DNA from: SHLQ01 sp964451305
GTDB taxonomy: Bacteria; Actinomycetota; Acidimicrobiia; Acidimicrobiales; SHLQ01
Reading direction: 5' to 3'
Assembly (NCBI GenBank): GCA_964451305.1
Contig: CAYVHV010000009.1
Location: forward strand, 28,178 to 92,177
Length of the DNA: 64,000 nucleotides
This document shows positions 42,986 to 51,372 of the stretch, piece by piece; position 1 is the first letter of the stretch, and the number at the start of each line of letters is the position of its first letter. The position numbers and the translations under genes were made by a program. The notes under the pieces were generated by a model that saw only the letters and a list, made by a program, of their open reading frames with translations, had not been told where the DNA came from and did not search any database.

Positions 42986-45100
42986 TCAGCTCGCCTGTCG
43001 CAGAACGTCGGTGTAGCTCTCCTCGATCCAGTGCTGCACTGGCTCGGGGTGTCCAATGAAATAGCCCTGGCCTTGCGGGCATCCTTGGTCGGCGAGATAG
43101 TCGAACGTTTCCTGATCTTCAATACCTTCGGCGACCACGACAAGGCCAAGCCGAGAGGACAAACCAAAGATTGCTTCGAGGATCGCTTGCGCCCTCGGCG
43201 ATTCGGTGACCTGCGACACGAGCGAGCGATCGATCTTTAGCTCTCTGATCGGAAGGCGGTTGATGTACCCGAGCGAAGAGAAGCCTGTTCCAAAGTCATC
43301 GATGCTCAATATCGCGCCAGCTTCATGTAGTTCGATGAGGGCCACGCCGATCGACGGATCTTCACCGATCAGCGCCTCTTCGGTCAGCTCGAGGACCAGG
43401 TCGGTCGGCTTCAACCCATATGCCTCGATCGTGCCGAGTGTCCGCGAAACAAGATCGGGTTCGCGCAGGTTTCGGGCGTCGAGGTTCACCGACACGGTCA
43501 CCTGCACTCCGCCCTGTCGCAAGAGTGCCAGGTGCGAGAGTGCCTGTTCGAGAATGATCTGATAGAGCTCACTGTGCAGGCCGCTGACCGAGATGAGATC
43601 CATAAATGACGGCGGTTCGAGCAGGCCATGTTCACGGTGCTGCCAGCGAGCTAGCGCTTCATAGCCCACGATCGTTTCGGTGAGTAGGTCGAGCTTCGGC
43701 TGAAGGTGGACAACGATGTCCTTGTTCGCGAGCGCCGATGGCAGCTCGATGGCGAGCGCCTTGGTCTTCGCCGACTCTTCTTCGAGCTTCTCGTCATAGG
43801 CCAACGCAGTGTTGCCGGTGGCCTTTGCCTGGCGGAGGGCGACTCCAGCGCGGCGCCGCATTTCGTCGGCGGCAACGCCCGGCTCGAACTGGGCAAAGCC
43901 AGCGCACGCACCCGAGTAGACCACGATCGATTCGATCGAGAACGGCTCGATGAGCTGGGTGACCAACTCGCTTGCGATCTGCTGTGTATCTTCGGGATCG
44001 CAGTTGACCATAAAGGCAAATTCATCTCCACCGAGTCGGGCGACATGGATGTCTCGGCGACTCGATGTCAGCCGCTGAGCCACTCGTTGCAGCACGAGAT
44101 CGCCTGTCGTGTGGCCCAGCGTGTCGTTGATCTGTTTGAAGTCGTCGAGATCGACGATGATCAACGAACCAGTTCCGCGCTTTGCCCACTCTCGTGAAGT
44201 TCGAATGTGATTAGCTCGGTTGGACAAGCCGGTTAGCTGATCGAGGTTCGCTCGCTCTCGATCGAGCTCCCGAGCGACCTTCTCATCGGTGATATCGGAA
44301 GCGGCGCTTCGCTGAACCTCTTGAGATGTGCTGGAGGTATCGATGCTCTCTCGTATCCAACGCCACCCACCATCTCCATTGGGCACTCGATACTCGAGCG
44401 TCTCACCCGGTTTTGCTGTGGCAGGTCGCTCATCGTCGGGGTGAACGATCATGGTGAGCTCGGTGCCGACCTCGATTCCTGGAATACCAACGCCGAGGAT
44501 CGAACGGATGATGCCGTCGTTGCCAGCGTCCCATGCGGTGCTACCACTCGCGGACAGCGCCGCATCTTGAAGACGTTCACGGTGTCCGAGTTCGGCGATA
44601 GCGAACGAAATTGCCGAGTACGCAGCTGGTATTGCGAGGAAAGAAAAGATGACCCACGCTCGAGGAGTCAGGGCATCGGTCCCGATCAGCGAGTAGCCAG
44701 CTGCGTAGAGCCAGAACGATTGAAAGATTGCGTGTGTTCGCGCCCCGACGACGACGCTCAGCCCGACGCCCATGAATATGAGGCCGATGAACAACGGCCC
44801 AGCTTCGGGAATGGAGAAGGTGATCATCGCCGTGGTAGCGGTTGCGATGCTCTGCACGCTGCCCGGCGGTGGATGTTCTCCTCGCCGTAGATGCATTGCC
44901 CACCACCCATTGAACGCCGCGCCGCCGATCGCCCAAATGGCCGCTGTTGTGATGAATGCGCCCATGTCGACAGCGATCAACAACGTAAGAGGGATCAGAA
45001 CGAGAAGGGGGATGTTGTGTGTTACCCAGGTCGCGTGTGGATTGCCCGCTTTCACCTCATCGACGAAGCTGCTCGCCCTAGCACCCAGTGTTTGTCTCAC
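42986..45100 (-). CDS. Membrane GGDEF-EAL cyclic-di-GMP protein
   Basis: About 704 residues. A hydrophobic N-terminal half with some six helices (IPLLVLIPLTLLIAVDMGAF, LFIGLIFMGVGLSVVVGAR and others) is followed by a PAS-like segment (EYRVPNGDGGWRWIRESID), a GGDEF domain with intact HVARLGGDEFAFMV, and an EAL domain with YEALARWQHREHGLL and SIDDFGTGFSSLGYINRL. Both catalytic motifs are present, so it may make or degrade c-di-GMP. The frame is open to ATG 45190, but that would leave 8 bp to the divergent synthetase; GTG 45100 (VRQTLGARASS) gives room for promoters and is preferred, with uncertainty. Confidence 0.87.
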   Translation of the reverse strand: MRQTLGARASSFVDEVKAGNPHATWVTHNIPLLVLIPLTLLIAVDMGAFITTAAIWAIGGAAFNGWWAMHLRRGEHPPPGSVQSIATATTAMITFSIPEAGPLFIGLIFMGVGLSVVVGARTHAIFQSFWLYAAGYSLIGTDALTPRAWVIFSFLAIPAAYSAISFAIAELGHRERLQDAALSASGSTAWDAGNDGIIRSILGVGIPGIEVGTELTMIVHPDDERPATAKPGETLEYRVPNGDGGWRWIRESIDTSSTSQEVQRSAASDITDEKVARELDRERANLDQLTGLSNRANHIRTSREWAKRGTGSLIIVDLDDFKQINDTLGHTTGDLVLQRVAQRLTSSRRDIHVARLGGDEFAFMVNCDPEDTQQIASELVTQLIEPFSIESIVVYSGACAGFAQFEPGVAADEMRRRAGVALRQAKATGNTALAYDEKLEEESAKTKALAIELPSALANKDIVVHLQPKLDLLTETIVGYEALARWQHREHGLLEPPSFMDLISVSGLHSELYQIILEQALSHLALLRQGGVQVTVSVNLDARNLREPDLVSRTLGTIEAYGLKPTDLVLELTEEALIGEDPSIGVALIELHEAGAILSIDDFGTGFSSLGYINRLPIRELKIDRSLVSQVTESPRAQAILEAIFGLSSRLGLVVVAEGIEDQETFDYLADQGCPQGQGYFIGHPEPVQHWIEESYTDVLRQAS

Positions 45101-45198
45101 GGGTGGGACTATCGGCAGATTCAGCGCCAAATTCAAGGATTCAGGCAGTCCGTGAGACTCGATTTCAACTCGTATTGCTGTTTCTGGCAATCTTGCTC

Positions 45199-46890
45199 AT
45201 GGCTGCTTCTTCGTTCCTCGATGCCCGTGACTTCCTGCTCCAGAATCGGACGGACTACGACGCTGCGGTCAGTGGTTTCGAGTGGCCCGATGTCGGCCCG
45301 GACTTTAACTGGGTGAACGACTACTTCGATCCCATGTCCGCTGGCAACGAAGGTCGGGCCTTGCATCTCGTCGAAGAAGACGGGGATCAGTCGATTCTCA
45401 CCTACGCCGAGCTTGCCGAACGCTCACGTCAGGTCGCCAACTTTCTCGTCGACCACGGGGCGACACGCGGCGATCGGATCTTGGTCATGTTGGGCAATGA
45501 GACGGCGCTTTGGGAGACGATGCTTGCCGCCATTCGGATCGGGGCGGTCGTGATTCCGGCCACCACGTTGCTCTCAGGAAATGATCTGGCCGATCGGTTC
45601 GAGCGTGGTGGTGCATCGATGGTCGTGACAAACCAAGCAGCGGCCGGTGCGGTCGATTCGCTCGATGCCCAACTCACCGAAGGCGTATCGAAGATCGCAG
45701 TTGGAGGGGGCGACGGTTGGGTCGACTTCGCTGAGTCGCACAACGAGTCATCTGCGTTCACCGCAGCAGAACCAACCCAGGCAGCGGACCCACTGTTGGA
45801 GTACTTCACTTCGGGAACGACATCGAAGCCCAAGCTCGTTCGCCATAGCCATGTCAGTTATCCGGTCGGGCATCTCAGCACGATGTACTGGCTCGGACTG
45901 CAGCCTGGCGACGTCCACTGGACGATCAGTTCACCGGGATGGGCAAAGCATGCGTGGAGCTGCTTTTTTGCGCCGTTCAATGCCCAGGCGTGCGTGTTCA
46001 TTTACAACTACACCCGGTTCGACGCACCGGCCGTTCTTGGGGTGCTCATCGACAATGGGGTAAAGACGTTGTGCGCCCCACCAACGGTGTGGCGCTTTCT
46101 CATTCAAGAAGACCTCTCGACGTACAAGACATCGTTGCGCGAACTGATCTCGGCGGGCGAACCGCTGAACCCCGAGGTCATCGCCCAAGTCGAGTCCGCG
46201 TGGGGAATCCAGATTCGTGACGGCTATGGCCAGACCGAGACAACCGCACAGGTCGGCAACACCCCCGGGCAGAAACTCGTACCGGGTTCGATGGGCCGAC
46301 CGCTTCCCGGTTACCCGATCGTGCTTCTCAATCCCGATGGTGTTGCAAGCAGCGAAGGAGAGATCTCCATCGATCTGTCGGCGCGTCCGCCCGGACTCAT
46401 GGAAGCGTACGCCGACGATGCGGAGCTGACAGAAGAGGTCCTTCGAGGCGGCCACTATCACACCGGAGATGTCGCCTCTCAAGATGAGGACGGCTACATC
46501 ACCTACGTCGGTCGCGCCGACGACGTGTTCAAAGCGTCCGGGTATCGCATCAGCCCCTTCGAGCTCGAAAGCGTGCTGATCGAACACCCGGCGGTTGCCG
46601 AAGCCGCGGTCGTGCCATCGCCTGACGAGCTCCGAGGGTTTGTGCCGAAGGCATATGTGATCGTGGCAGCTGGGCATGAACCAAGTGCAGAGACTGCGGC
46701 CGACATTTTCAATTTCATGCGAGAGAAGGTGTCGGGATACAAGCTGGTGCGCCGACTCGAGTTCGCTGATCTTCCCAAGACGATCTCGGGCAAGATTCGC
46801 CGGGTTGATCTACGCGGCCAGGAAGACGGACGCGACGGGCCAGAGCCCCGCACCGAGAGCGAGTTCATCGAAGCTGAACTCAAGGGGTAG
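45199..46890 (+). CDS. AMP-dependent acyl-CoA synthetase
   Basis: ANL-superfamily adenylating enzyme of 563 residues from ATG 45199 (MAASSFLDARDFLLQN). The AMP-binding P-loop is YFTSGTTSKPKLVRHSH; later motifs are DGYGQTETTAQVGNTPG, YHTGDVASQDEDGYITYVGR, DDVFKASGYRISPFELESV and the catalytic lysine region LPKTISGKIRRVDL. This resembles medium-chain or acetate-type acyl-CoA synthetases. Upstream in-frame residues to 45088 overlap the GGDEF-EAL gene and are not used. The acyl chain specificity cannot be read. Confidence 0.9.
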   Translation: MAASSFLDARDFLLQNRTDYDAAVSGFEWPDVGPDFNWVNDYFDPMSAGNEGRALHLVEEDGDQSILTYAELAERSRQVANFLVDHGATRGDRILVMLGNETALWETMLAAIRIGAVVIPATTLLSGNDLADRFERGGASMVVTNQAAAGAVDSLDAQLTEGVSKIAVGGGDGWVDFAESHNESSAFTAAEPTQAADPLLEYFTSGTTSKPKLVRHSHVSYPVGHLSTMYWLGLQPGDVHWTISSPGWAKHAWSCFFAPFNAQACVFIYNYTRFDAPAVLGVLIDNGVKTLCAPPTVWRFLIQEDLSTYKTSLRELISAGEPLNPEVIAQVESAWGIQIRDGYGQTETTAQVGNTPGQKLVPGSMGRPLPGYPIVLLNPDGVASSEGEISIDLSARPPGLMEAYADDAELTEEVLRGGHYHTGDVASQDEDGYITYVGRADDVFKASGYRISPFELESVLIEHPAVAEAAVVPSPDELRGFVPKAYVIVAAGHEPSAETAADIFNFMREKVSGYKLVRRLEFADLPKTISGKIRRVDLRGQEDGRDGPEPRTESEFIEAELKG

Positions 46891-46999
46891 CCCCAATATC
46901 ATGGTGGTTATCACTGCGTTGTAGATTCCGGCCTCAAGATCTCACGCAACGTGTTGCTAGGCTCTGCGGGGGCACAAGAGACGTGTCTTGCAAGATCAG

Positions 47000-47032
47000 T
47001 GCGTAGCGAATGTCAATGCGTAGCGAGTGTCA
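47000..47032. repeat. Imperfect 16-bp tandem direct repeat upstream of RTX gene
   Basis: TGCGTAGCGAATGTCA at 47000-47015 and TGCGTAGCGAGTGTCA at 47017-47032, one mismatch, 20 bp before the proposed GTG start. Could be a tandem regulator site or a chance duplication. Confidence 0.5.
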
Positions 47033-47051
47033 GCGTGGAGAGGGGCGGGCC

Positions 47052-48311
47052 GTGTCATCGAATCATGGCTCTCAGGTTGAGGCGAGAGGGAACACCCGCT
47101 GGATACCTCTCGCGTTGGTGACGGTGCTCTGCGCATTCGGCGCTGGATTTCTCGTGCTCATCGAATCGACATCGGTCGACGCGCGATTCGATGTCGAAAC
47201 AGACGCGCTCGTCGAGCCAAACGACGTCACTGGTTCGCTGCACTTGGTCGACACCGAGACCGCATCGCCGGGTTCGATCAAGATCCAGGCCTACGGCAAT
47301 GATCCCACTCCTGATCCGGACGAGTTTCAACATCTCGCCGTGACGCTCACCGATGTTCGACCCCCCGAGTTCTTTCCACGCGAGCCACAAGACTCGCTCG
47401 TGATTAGTTCGTCACCTTCGAACGCAACCGTCCCTGCGCCCTGGATGAGTGGCAATTCGTTGGTCATCTCTGGAGAGTTCGAATACCAGGAGGGTGGCGA
47501 CAAGTGGCTGTGTCTTGCCGTCAACTCCACCGTCGTCGAATGCCGCCAAGTCACGCTTGCTCCAACCGAGACGGCGAGGAGCCGTACCCTCCTCGAAGAC
47601 ATCGATGGCGATATGGCGTTCACCCACGCCGACCGCCCGTTTGGCACCGAGGAGGGCGAGGACCTGTGCCCACTCGAGTTTGGGGCGAACGAGACGGGAT
47701 GCCCCGATCCGTTCACCTCGGTGGACAGCGCCGCCGAATCCGACACCGTCGATGAAGCACCACCTGTCGAACAGAACCAGGACACCGTCGAGCCGGAGGC
47801 TCCGGTCGAAACCGTCGTCGACGAACCCGCCCTCACCTGCAATGACCTCGAGGTGACGGTCAACCTCGCCGAGGGCGAGCTTCCGACCAACGGCGACGAT
47901 GTGATCCGAGGAACAGATGGCGATGACCTCATCGTTGCGCTTGGAGGCAACGACGTCATCTGTGGGTTGCAAGGTGACGACACGATCGATGCTGGTGAGG
48001 GCGACGACACCGTGTTGGCCGCAGCCGGCGAAGACGTCATCTCCGGTGGCCTTGGAGACGACCTACTCGTTGGTGGACGCGACGATGACACGATCGTGGG
48101 CGGTGGTGGCGACGACGAGATCCGTGGTGGCGACGGCAGCGACGAGTTGTCGGGTGATGCTGGCTCTGACCGCATCCTGGGCGGGAACGGTCACGACATC
48201 ATCCTCGGTGGATCCGGGAACGACACGTTGATCGGCAATTTCGGCCGCGACCAATTGGTCGGTGGCGATGGTGAGGACGTCGAGTTTCAGGCGGCCGAGG
48301 AGCCTGCCTAA
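47052..48311 (+). CDS. Exported RTX (Ca-binding) repeat protein, no catalytic domain seen
   Basis: 419 residues. GTG 47052 is chosen because GGAGAGG lies 8 nt upstream; an ATG at 47010 is possible. A signal or anchor helix (WIPLALVTVLCAFGAGFLVL) is followed by a 200-residue region without recognised domain (a Cys pair in CLAVNSTVVEC; DGDMAFTHADRPFG and DLCPLEFGANETGCPD), a Pro/Glu/Val linker, then the cassette LTCNDLEVTVNLAEGELPTN and about eight nonapeptide GGxGxDxxx repeats (GGDDEIRGGDGSDELSGDAG). The repeats bind Ca outside the cell. Convergent with another RTX gene. Confidence 0.8.
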   Translation: MSSNHGSQVEARGNTRWIPLALVTVLCAFGAGFLVLIESTSVDARFDVETDALVEPNDVTGSLHLVDTETASPGSIKIQAYGNDPTPDPDEFQHLAVTLTDVRPPEFFPREPQDSLVISSSPSNATVPAPWMSGNSLVISGEFEYQEGGDKWLCLAVNSTVVECRQVTLAPTETARSRTLLEDIDGDMAFTHADRPFGTEEGEDLCPLEFGANETGCPDPFTSVDSAAESDTVDEAPPVEQNQDTVEPEAPVETVVDEPALTCNDLEVTVNLAEGELPTNGDDVIRGTDGDDLIVALGGNDVICGLQGDDTIDAGEGDDTVLAAAGEDVISGGLGDDLLVGGRDDDTIVGGGGDDEIRGGDGSDELSGDAGSDRILGGNGHDIILGGSGNDTLIGNFGRDQLVGGDGEDVEFQAAEEPA

Positions 48312-48318
48312 CAGTTGC

Positions 48319-48336
48319 TCGGTCTCTAGCGACCGA
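48319..48336. terminator. Bidirectional hairpin between convergent RTX genes
   Basis: TCGGTC-TCTAGC-GACCGA, 6-bp stem, between the two stop codons (overlapping the minus-strand stop). Short and without T-runs, so weak. Confidence 0.35.
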
Positions 48337-50098
48337 ACACGCCGCCTTCGCATCTCACTCGGGTTTCGCGAAGACCCTTCGGGTCCGTGAGCGTGCAACC
48401 GTCGTCGGCGCCGGCGCCTCCATCGAGGCGATCTCGGGCGAGGCCGCCGCGGAGCACGTCGTTACCTCCATCGCCATACAACTGGTCGAGGCCAACGTTG
48501 CCCAACAACTCATCATCGTGGGTCCCGCCATTGAGAATGTCGTTGCCGGCACTCCCGGAGATCTTGTCGAGGCCGCCATCACCGTTGAGGACATCGTCGC
48601 CCGGGCCACCGAGGATTCGGTCGTTGCCACGGTCACCGCTAATCTCGTCGACGCCTGCGCCGCCGGTCAAGAAGTCGTTGCCTGCTCCCCCGTCGATTCG
48701 GTCGCCACCGGCGCCACCGAAGATGTCATCGGGGCCATCGCCACCATTGAGCGTGTCGTTACCTTCTGCGCCGACGAGTCGGTCGGAGCCAGCACCGCCG
48801 TTAAGAACATCGTTGCCGCCGAGACCGCAGATCGTGTCGTTACCACCGAGACCAGAGATCACGTCGTTGCCGCTCGTTCCCATGATCACATCGTTGCCCG
48901 AGGTGGGTGAGTCGCCTGCGGCAATGTCGACCGTGACGGGGAGGCCAGCACATGTCGCTGGTCCAGGAGTCGGGGTCGGCGATGGTGTTGGAGCGGGAGT
49001 TGGTGTTGGGGCCGGTGTTACAGGCTCGCCGGAGAAGACCTCGATCGTCGCTGCTTCGCCAGCACCGAACGAGTCGGCAATGTTGGCCGCATCACATGGG
49101 GTTGAGTCACCAAAGCCGAGACACCAGTTCCATCGTCCCGCGTCGCCGTAGACGTAGCCGGCAACGCCAGCGTTTCGCGCCGCGATCGCGTCGGCTCGAA
49201 CTTCGGCGACACCAGGGTTGTTCGCCTCGGCCGGAATCCAGTCATAGGAGATGTTGAAGTAGCGAGCTTCGCCCTGCCAGACGGGTAACCCATAGCCTTC
49301 GCCAACCGCGATGAGTTCATCTTCGGTTACCGATGCTTCTTGGATGTGGCCGGTCTCTGGTGAGATGAAGTCGAGCCATGGTTCGTCGACGTAGGTGAAG
49401 TGATCGAAGTAGCCCGATGGCAGGTGGTGGGTGATGTCGAGCGTCGAGCCAGAGTCTCGGATGGCCTGGGCCATGATGCGGAAGACTTCGACGTTTTCGA
49501 CGGTGTTGTTCGACCCGGCATCGCCGCCGGTGATCCACATGCTGACCGCTGGGTGGTCGCCAAACGCTTCGACCATCTGCTCGCCGTAGGCGTACGCGTT
49601 CGAGGTATCGATCGTTTCGCGCACGAGATCGGACTTCGCGAGGAACTCGTCTGACCGACCGCCGGGCAGGTACAGGTTCTGCCATGCAACGACCAGACCG
49701 ACCTTCATATCGTGGGCGTCAGCGGTGTCGAGAATGCTGCGGACGTGGGCGATGTATCCGGGGGTCAGCACGACGTTCCCGTCGGCATCGAGCTCACCGA
49801 TGAGCCCTCCGCCTTCGAAGTTGTCGTTGTACCGCGCTGGGGCGTGATGAATCACGCCAGCCCACGCACCGGTGAAGCCATTCGCCTCGAGAGCACCGAA
49901 GTACTCGTCGGCTTCGGCCACGCTCGCCTGGGAGAAGATCTGCCATGCCGTGTCGTAGACGGGAATGGTCGTTCCGGCGTTCGGCGCAATGTACTGCGAA
50001 CTCGAATTACCGGTGCCTGCACCAGCGGGTGAAGCAATAGCCGCACCCAGAATGATCAATGCCGCCAAGGCTGCCAACGCAGCCGCTTTTTTACGCAT
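48326..50098 (-). CDS. Secreted apiosidase/DUF4038-like glycosidase with RTX repeats
   Basis: 590 residues. A clear signal peptide (AAALAALAALIILGAAIASP, AGA cleavage) is followed by a TIM-barrel-like domain of about 310 residues. Segments such as YFGALEANGFTGAWAGVIHH, SNAYAYGEQMVEAFGDHPAV, SMWITGGDAGSNNTVENVEV and PVWQGEARYFNISYDWI match the DUF4038/apiosidase-like type. A TPTPAPTP linker leads to the same Ca-binding cassette as its neighbours (TCAGLPVTVDIAAGDSPTSG) with about ten GGxGxD repeats, and the ending DDGCTLTDPKGLRETRVRCE then GGVFGR, shared with the SGNH-RTX protein. Probably degrades extracellular polysaccharide. The enzyme family is assigned by eye. Confidence 0.72.
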   Translation of the reverse strand: MRKKAAALAALAALIILGAAIASPAGAGTGNSSSQYIAPNAGTTIPVYDTAWQIFSQASVAEADEYFGALEANGFTGAWAGVIHHAPARYNDNFEGGGLIGELDADGNVVLTPGYIAHVRSILDTADAHDMKVGLVVAWQNLYLPGGRSDEFLAKSDLVRETIDTSNAYAYGEQMVEAFGDHPAVSMWITGGDAGSNNTVENVEVFRIMAQAIRDSGSTLDITHHLPSGYFDHFTYVDEPWLDFISPETGHIQEASVTEDELIAVGEGYGLPVWQGEARYFNISYDWIPAEANNPGVAEVRADAIAARNAGVAGYVYGDAGRWNWCLGFGDSTPCDAANIADSFGAGEAATIEVFSGEPVTPAPTPTPAPTPSPTPTPGPATCAGLPVTVDIAAGDSPTSGNDVIMGTSGNDVISGLGGNDTICGLGGNDVLNGGAGSDRLVGAEGNDTLNGGDGPDDIFGGAGGDRIDGGAGNDFLTGGAGVDEISGDRGNDRILGGPGDDVLNGDGGLDKISGSAGNDILNGGTHDDELLGNVGLDQLYGDGGNDVLRGGLARDRLDGGAGADDGCTLTDPKGLRETRVRCEGGVFGR

Positions 50099-50185
50099 GT
50101 GACCCGAGGGTACCGCAGCGAGCCAATGCCTACCAAGGGTCAGCGTGCCTAGGCCACGACAGCACCGCGAACGAGCGGCGTACGA

Positions 50186-51295
50186 CTAGCCGAGCGATAT
50201 GAGTTTGCGGTCGGTGTGGTTGCAGCGAATTGCGTGACCGTCCTCGCCAATGACCACGATGTCTTCGAGACGCATACCCCACTTGCCGTCGAGGTAGATG
50301 CCGGGCTCGATGCTGAAGCAATGACCAACGACCGCGGTGTGATCGTTGGCAGAGGTGATGTAGGGCTGCTCGTGAACTTGGAGGCCAATGCCGTGGCCGG
50401 TTCGATGAACGAACGCATCGCCATAGCCCGCATCGGTGAGCGAGTCTCGTGCGGCGAGGTCAACATCACCGAGGCGATTGCCAGCGACCGCTGCATCGAC
50501 GGCGCGTTGTTGGGCGATCATCAACGCGTCCCATGCAGCTTGGACATCGTCGGGAATCGCTCCCGTGAATACACAGCGCGTGGTGTCGCTATTGAACCCT
50601 GCGTGGGTGCCACCAAAGTCGAACAACACCATCTCGTCGGCCTCGACAATGCGATCGCCAGGATGGTGGTGTGGGCTCGCCGAGTTCGGCCCGGACGCGA
50701 CGATCACGAACATGACCTTGTCGTGGCCAACAGCGAGCAGGTTCTCGGCAATGTCGGCAGCAATGTCGGACTCGGTTCGGCCGACGAGTTCGATCTCACC
50801 GGTCTGCACCATGGTCATCACTTGGTCGGCGAGGGCACCAACGGTTTGGAGCGCTTCCATCTCGGGAGCTGACTTCACCGCACGCACACCAACGATCGCT
50901 TCGGACACCGTGCGAAGGTCGGCGTCTGGTCTGCTGCGAACGAGCGACAGCATGTGCGTGCCCCAAATGTCGTCCCCCACCGCGAAGCGCTGGGCGTCCC
51001 CGGCCACGTCGAGCAATCGATCGACCGGGTTTTCGAGCTCACCCCACGTCAGCAGGTCGAACACCGACGGATCATGGTCGACGCGAGCTTTCTCAAGCTC
51101 GGGCACCAGGAGCGTCGGCCGTTCATCATCGGCACGAGCAACGAGCGCGGTCAGTCGTTCAAGTGGCATGGCAGCATACCCGGTGAGGTAGTCGAGGTCT
51201 GGTCCGCCGTTGAGGATCAACGCGTCGACATCGTTCTCGGCGAGTCGTTCCCGTAGAGCGGCCCAACGAGCGATGTGGATCTCAGCATTGATCAC
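50186..51295 (-). CDS. M24-family metallopeptidase (Xaa-Pro dipeptidase type)
   Basis: 369 residues. An N-terminal creatinase-like domain (VDALILNGGPDLDYLTGYAA) is followed by the pita-bread catalytic domain. Metal ligands are in LFDFGGTHAGFNSDTTR (two Asp), HRTGHGIGLQVHEQPYI (His), SIEPGIYLDGKWGMRLEDIV (two Glu). Cleaves dipeptides or peptides with proline at position two, in the cytoplasm (no signal). Starts with GTG 51295. It is separated from the RTX gene by 87 bp and from the VanY fusion gene by 77 bp, all on the minus strand. Confidence 0.9.
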   Translation of the reverse strand: MINAEIHIARWAALRERLAENDVDALILNGGPDLDYLTGYAAMPLERLTALVARADDERPTLLVPELEKARVDHDPSVFDLLTWGELENPVDRLLDVAGDAQRFAVGDDIWGTHMLSLVRSRPDADLRTVSEAIVGVRAVKSAPEMEALQTVGALADQVMTMVQTGEIELVGRTESDIAADIAENLLAVGHDKVMFVIVASGPNSASPHHHPGDRIVEADEMVLFDFGGTHAGFNSDTTRCVFTGAIPDDVQAAWDALMIAQQRAVDAAVAGNRLGDVDLAARDSLTDAGYGDAFVHRTGHGIGLQVHEQPYITSANDHTAVVGHCFSIEPGIYLDGKWGMRLEDIVVIGEDGHAIRCNHTDRKLISLG

Positions 51296-51372
51296 GTCTA
51301 TCTCCGAACACGGTGGTCGAGCGGTACTGCCATGAGAATGAACAGTACGCTAGCGCCCGGCGACAGTGGCAC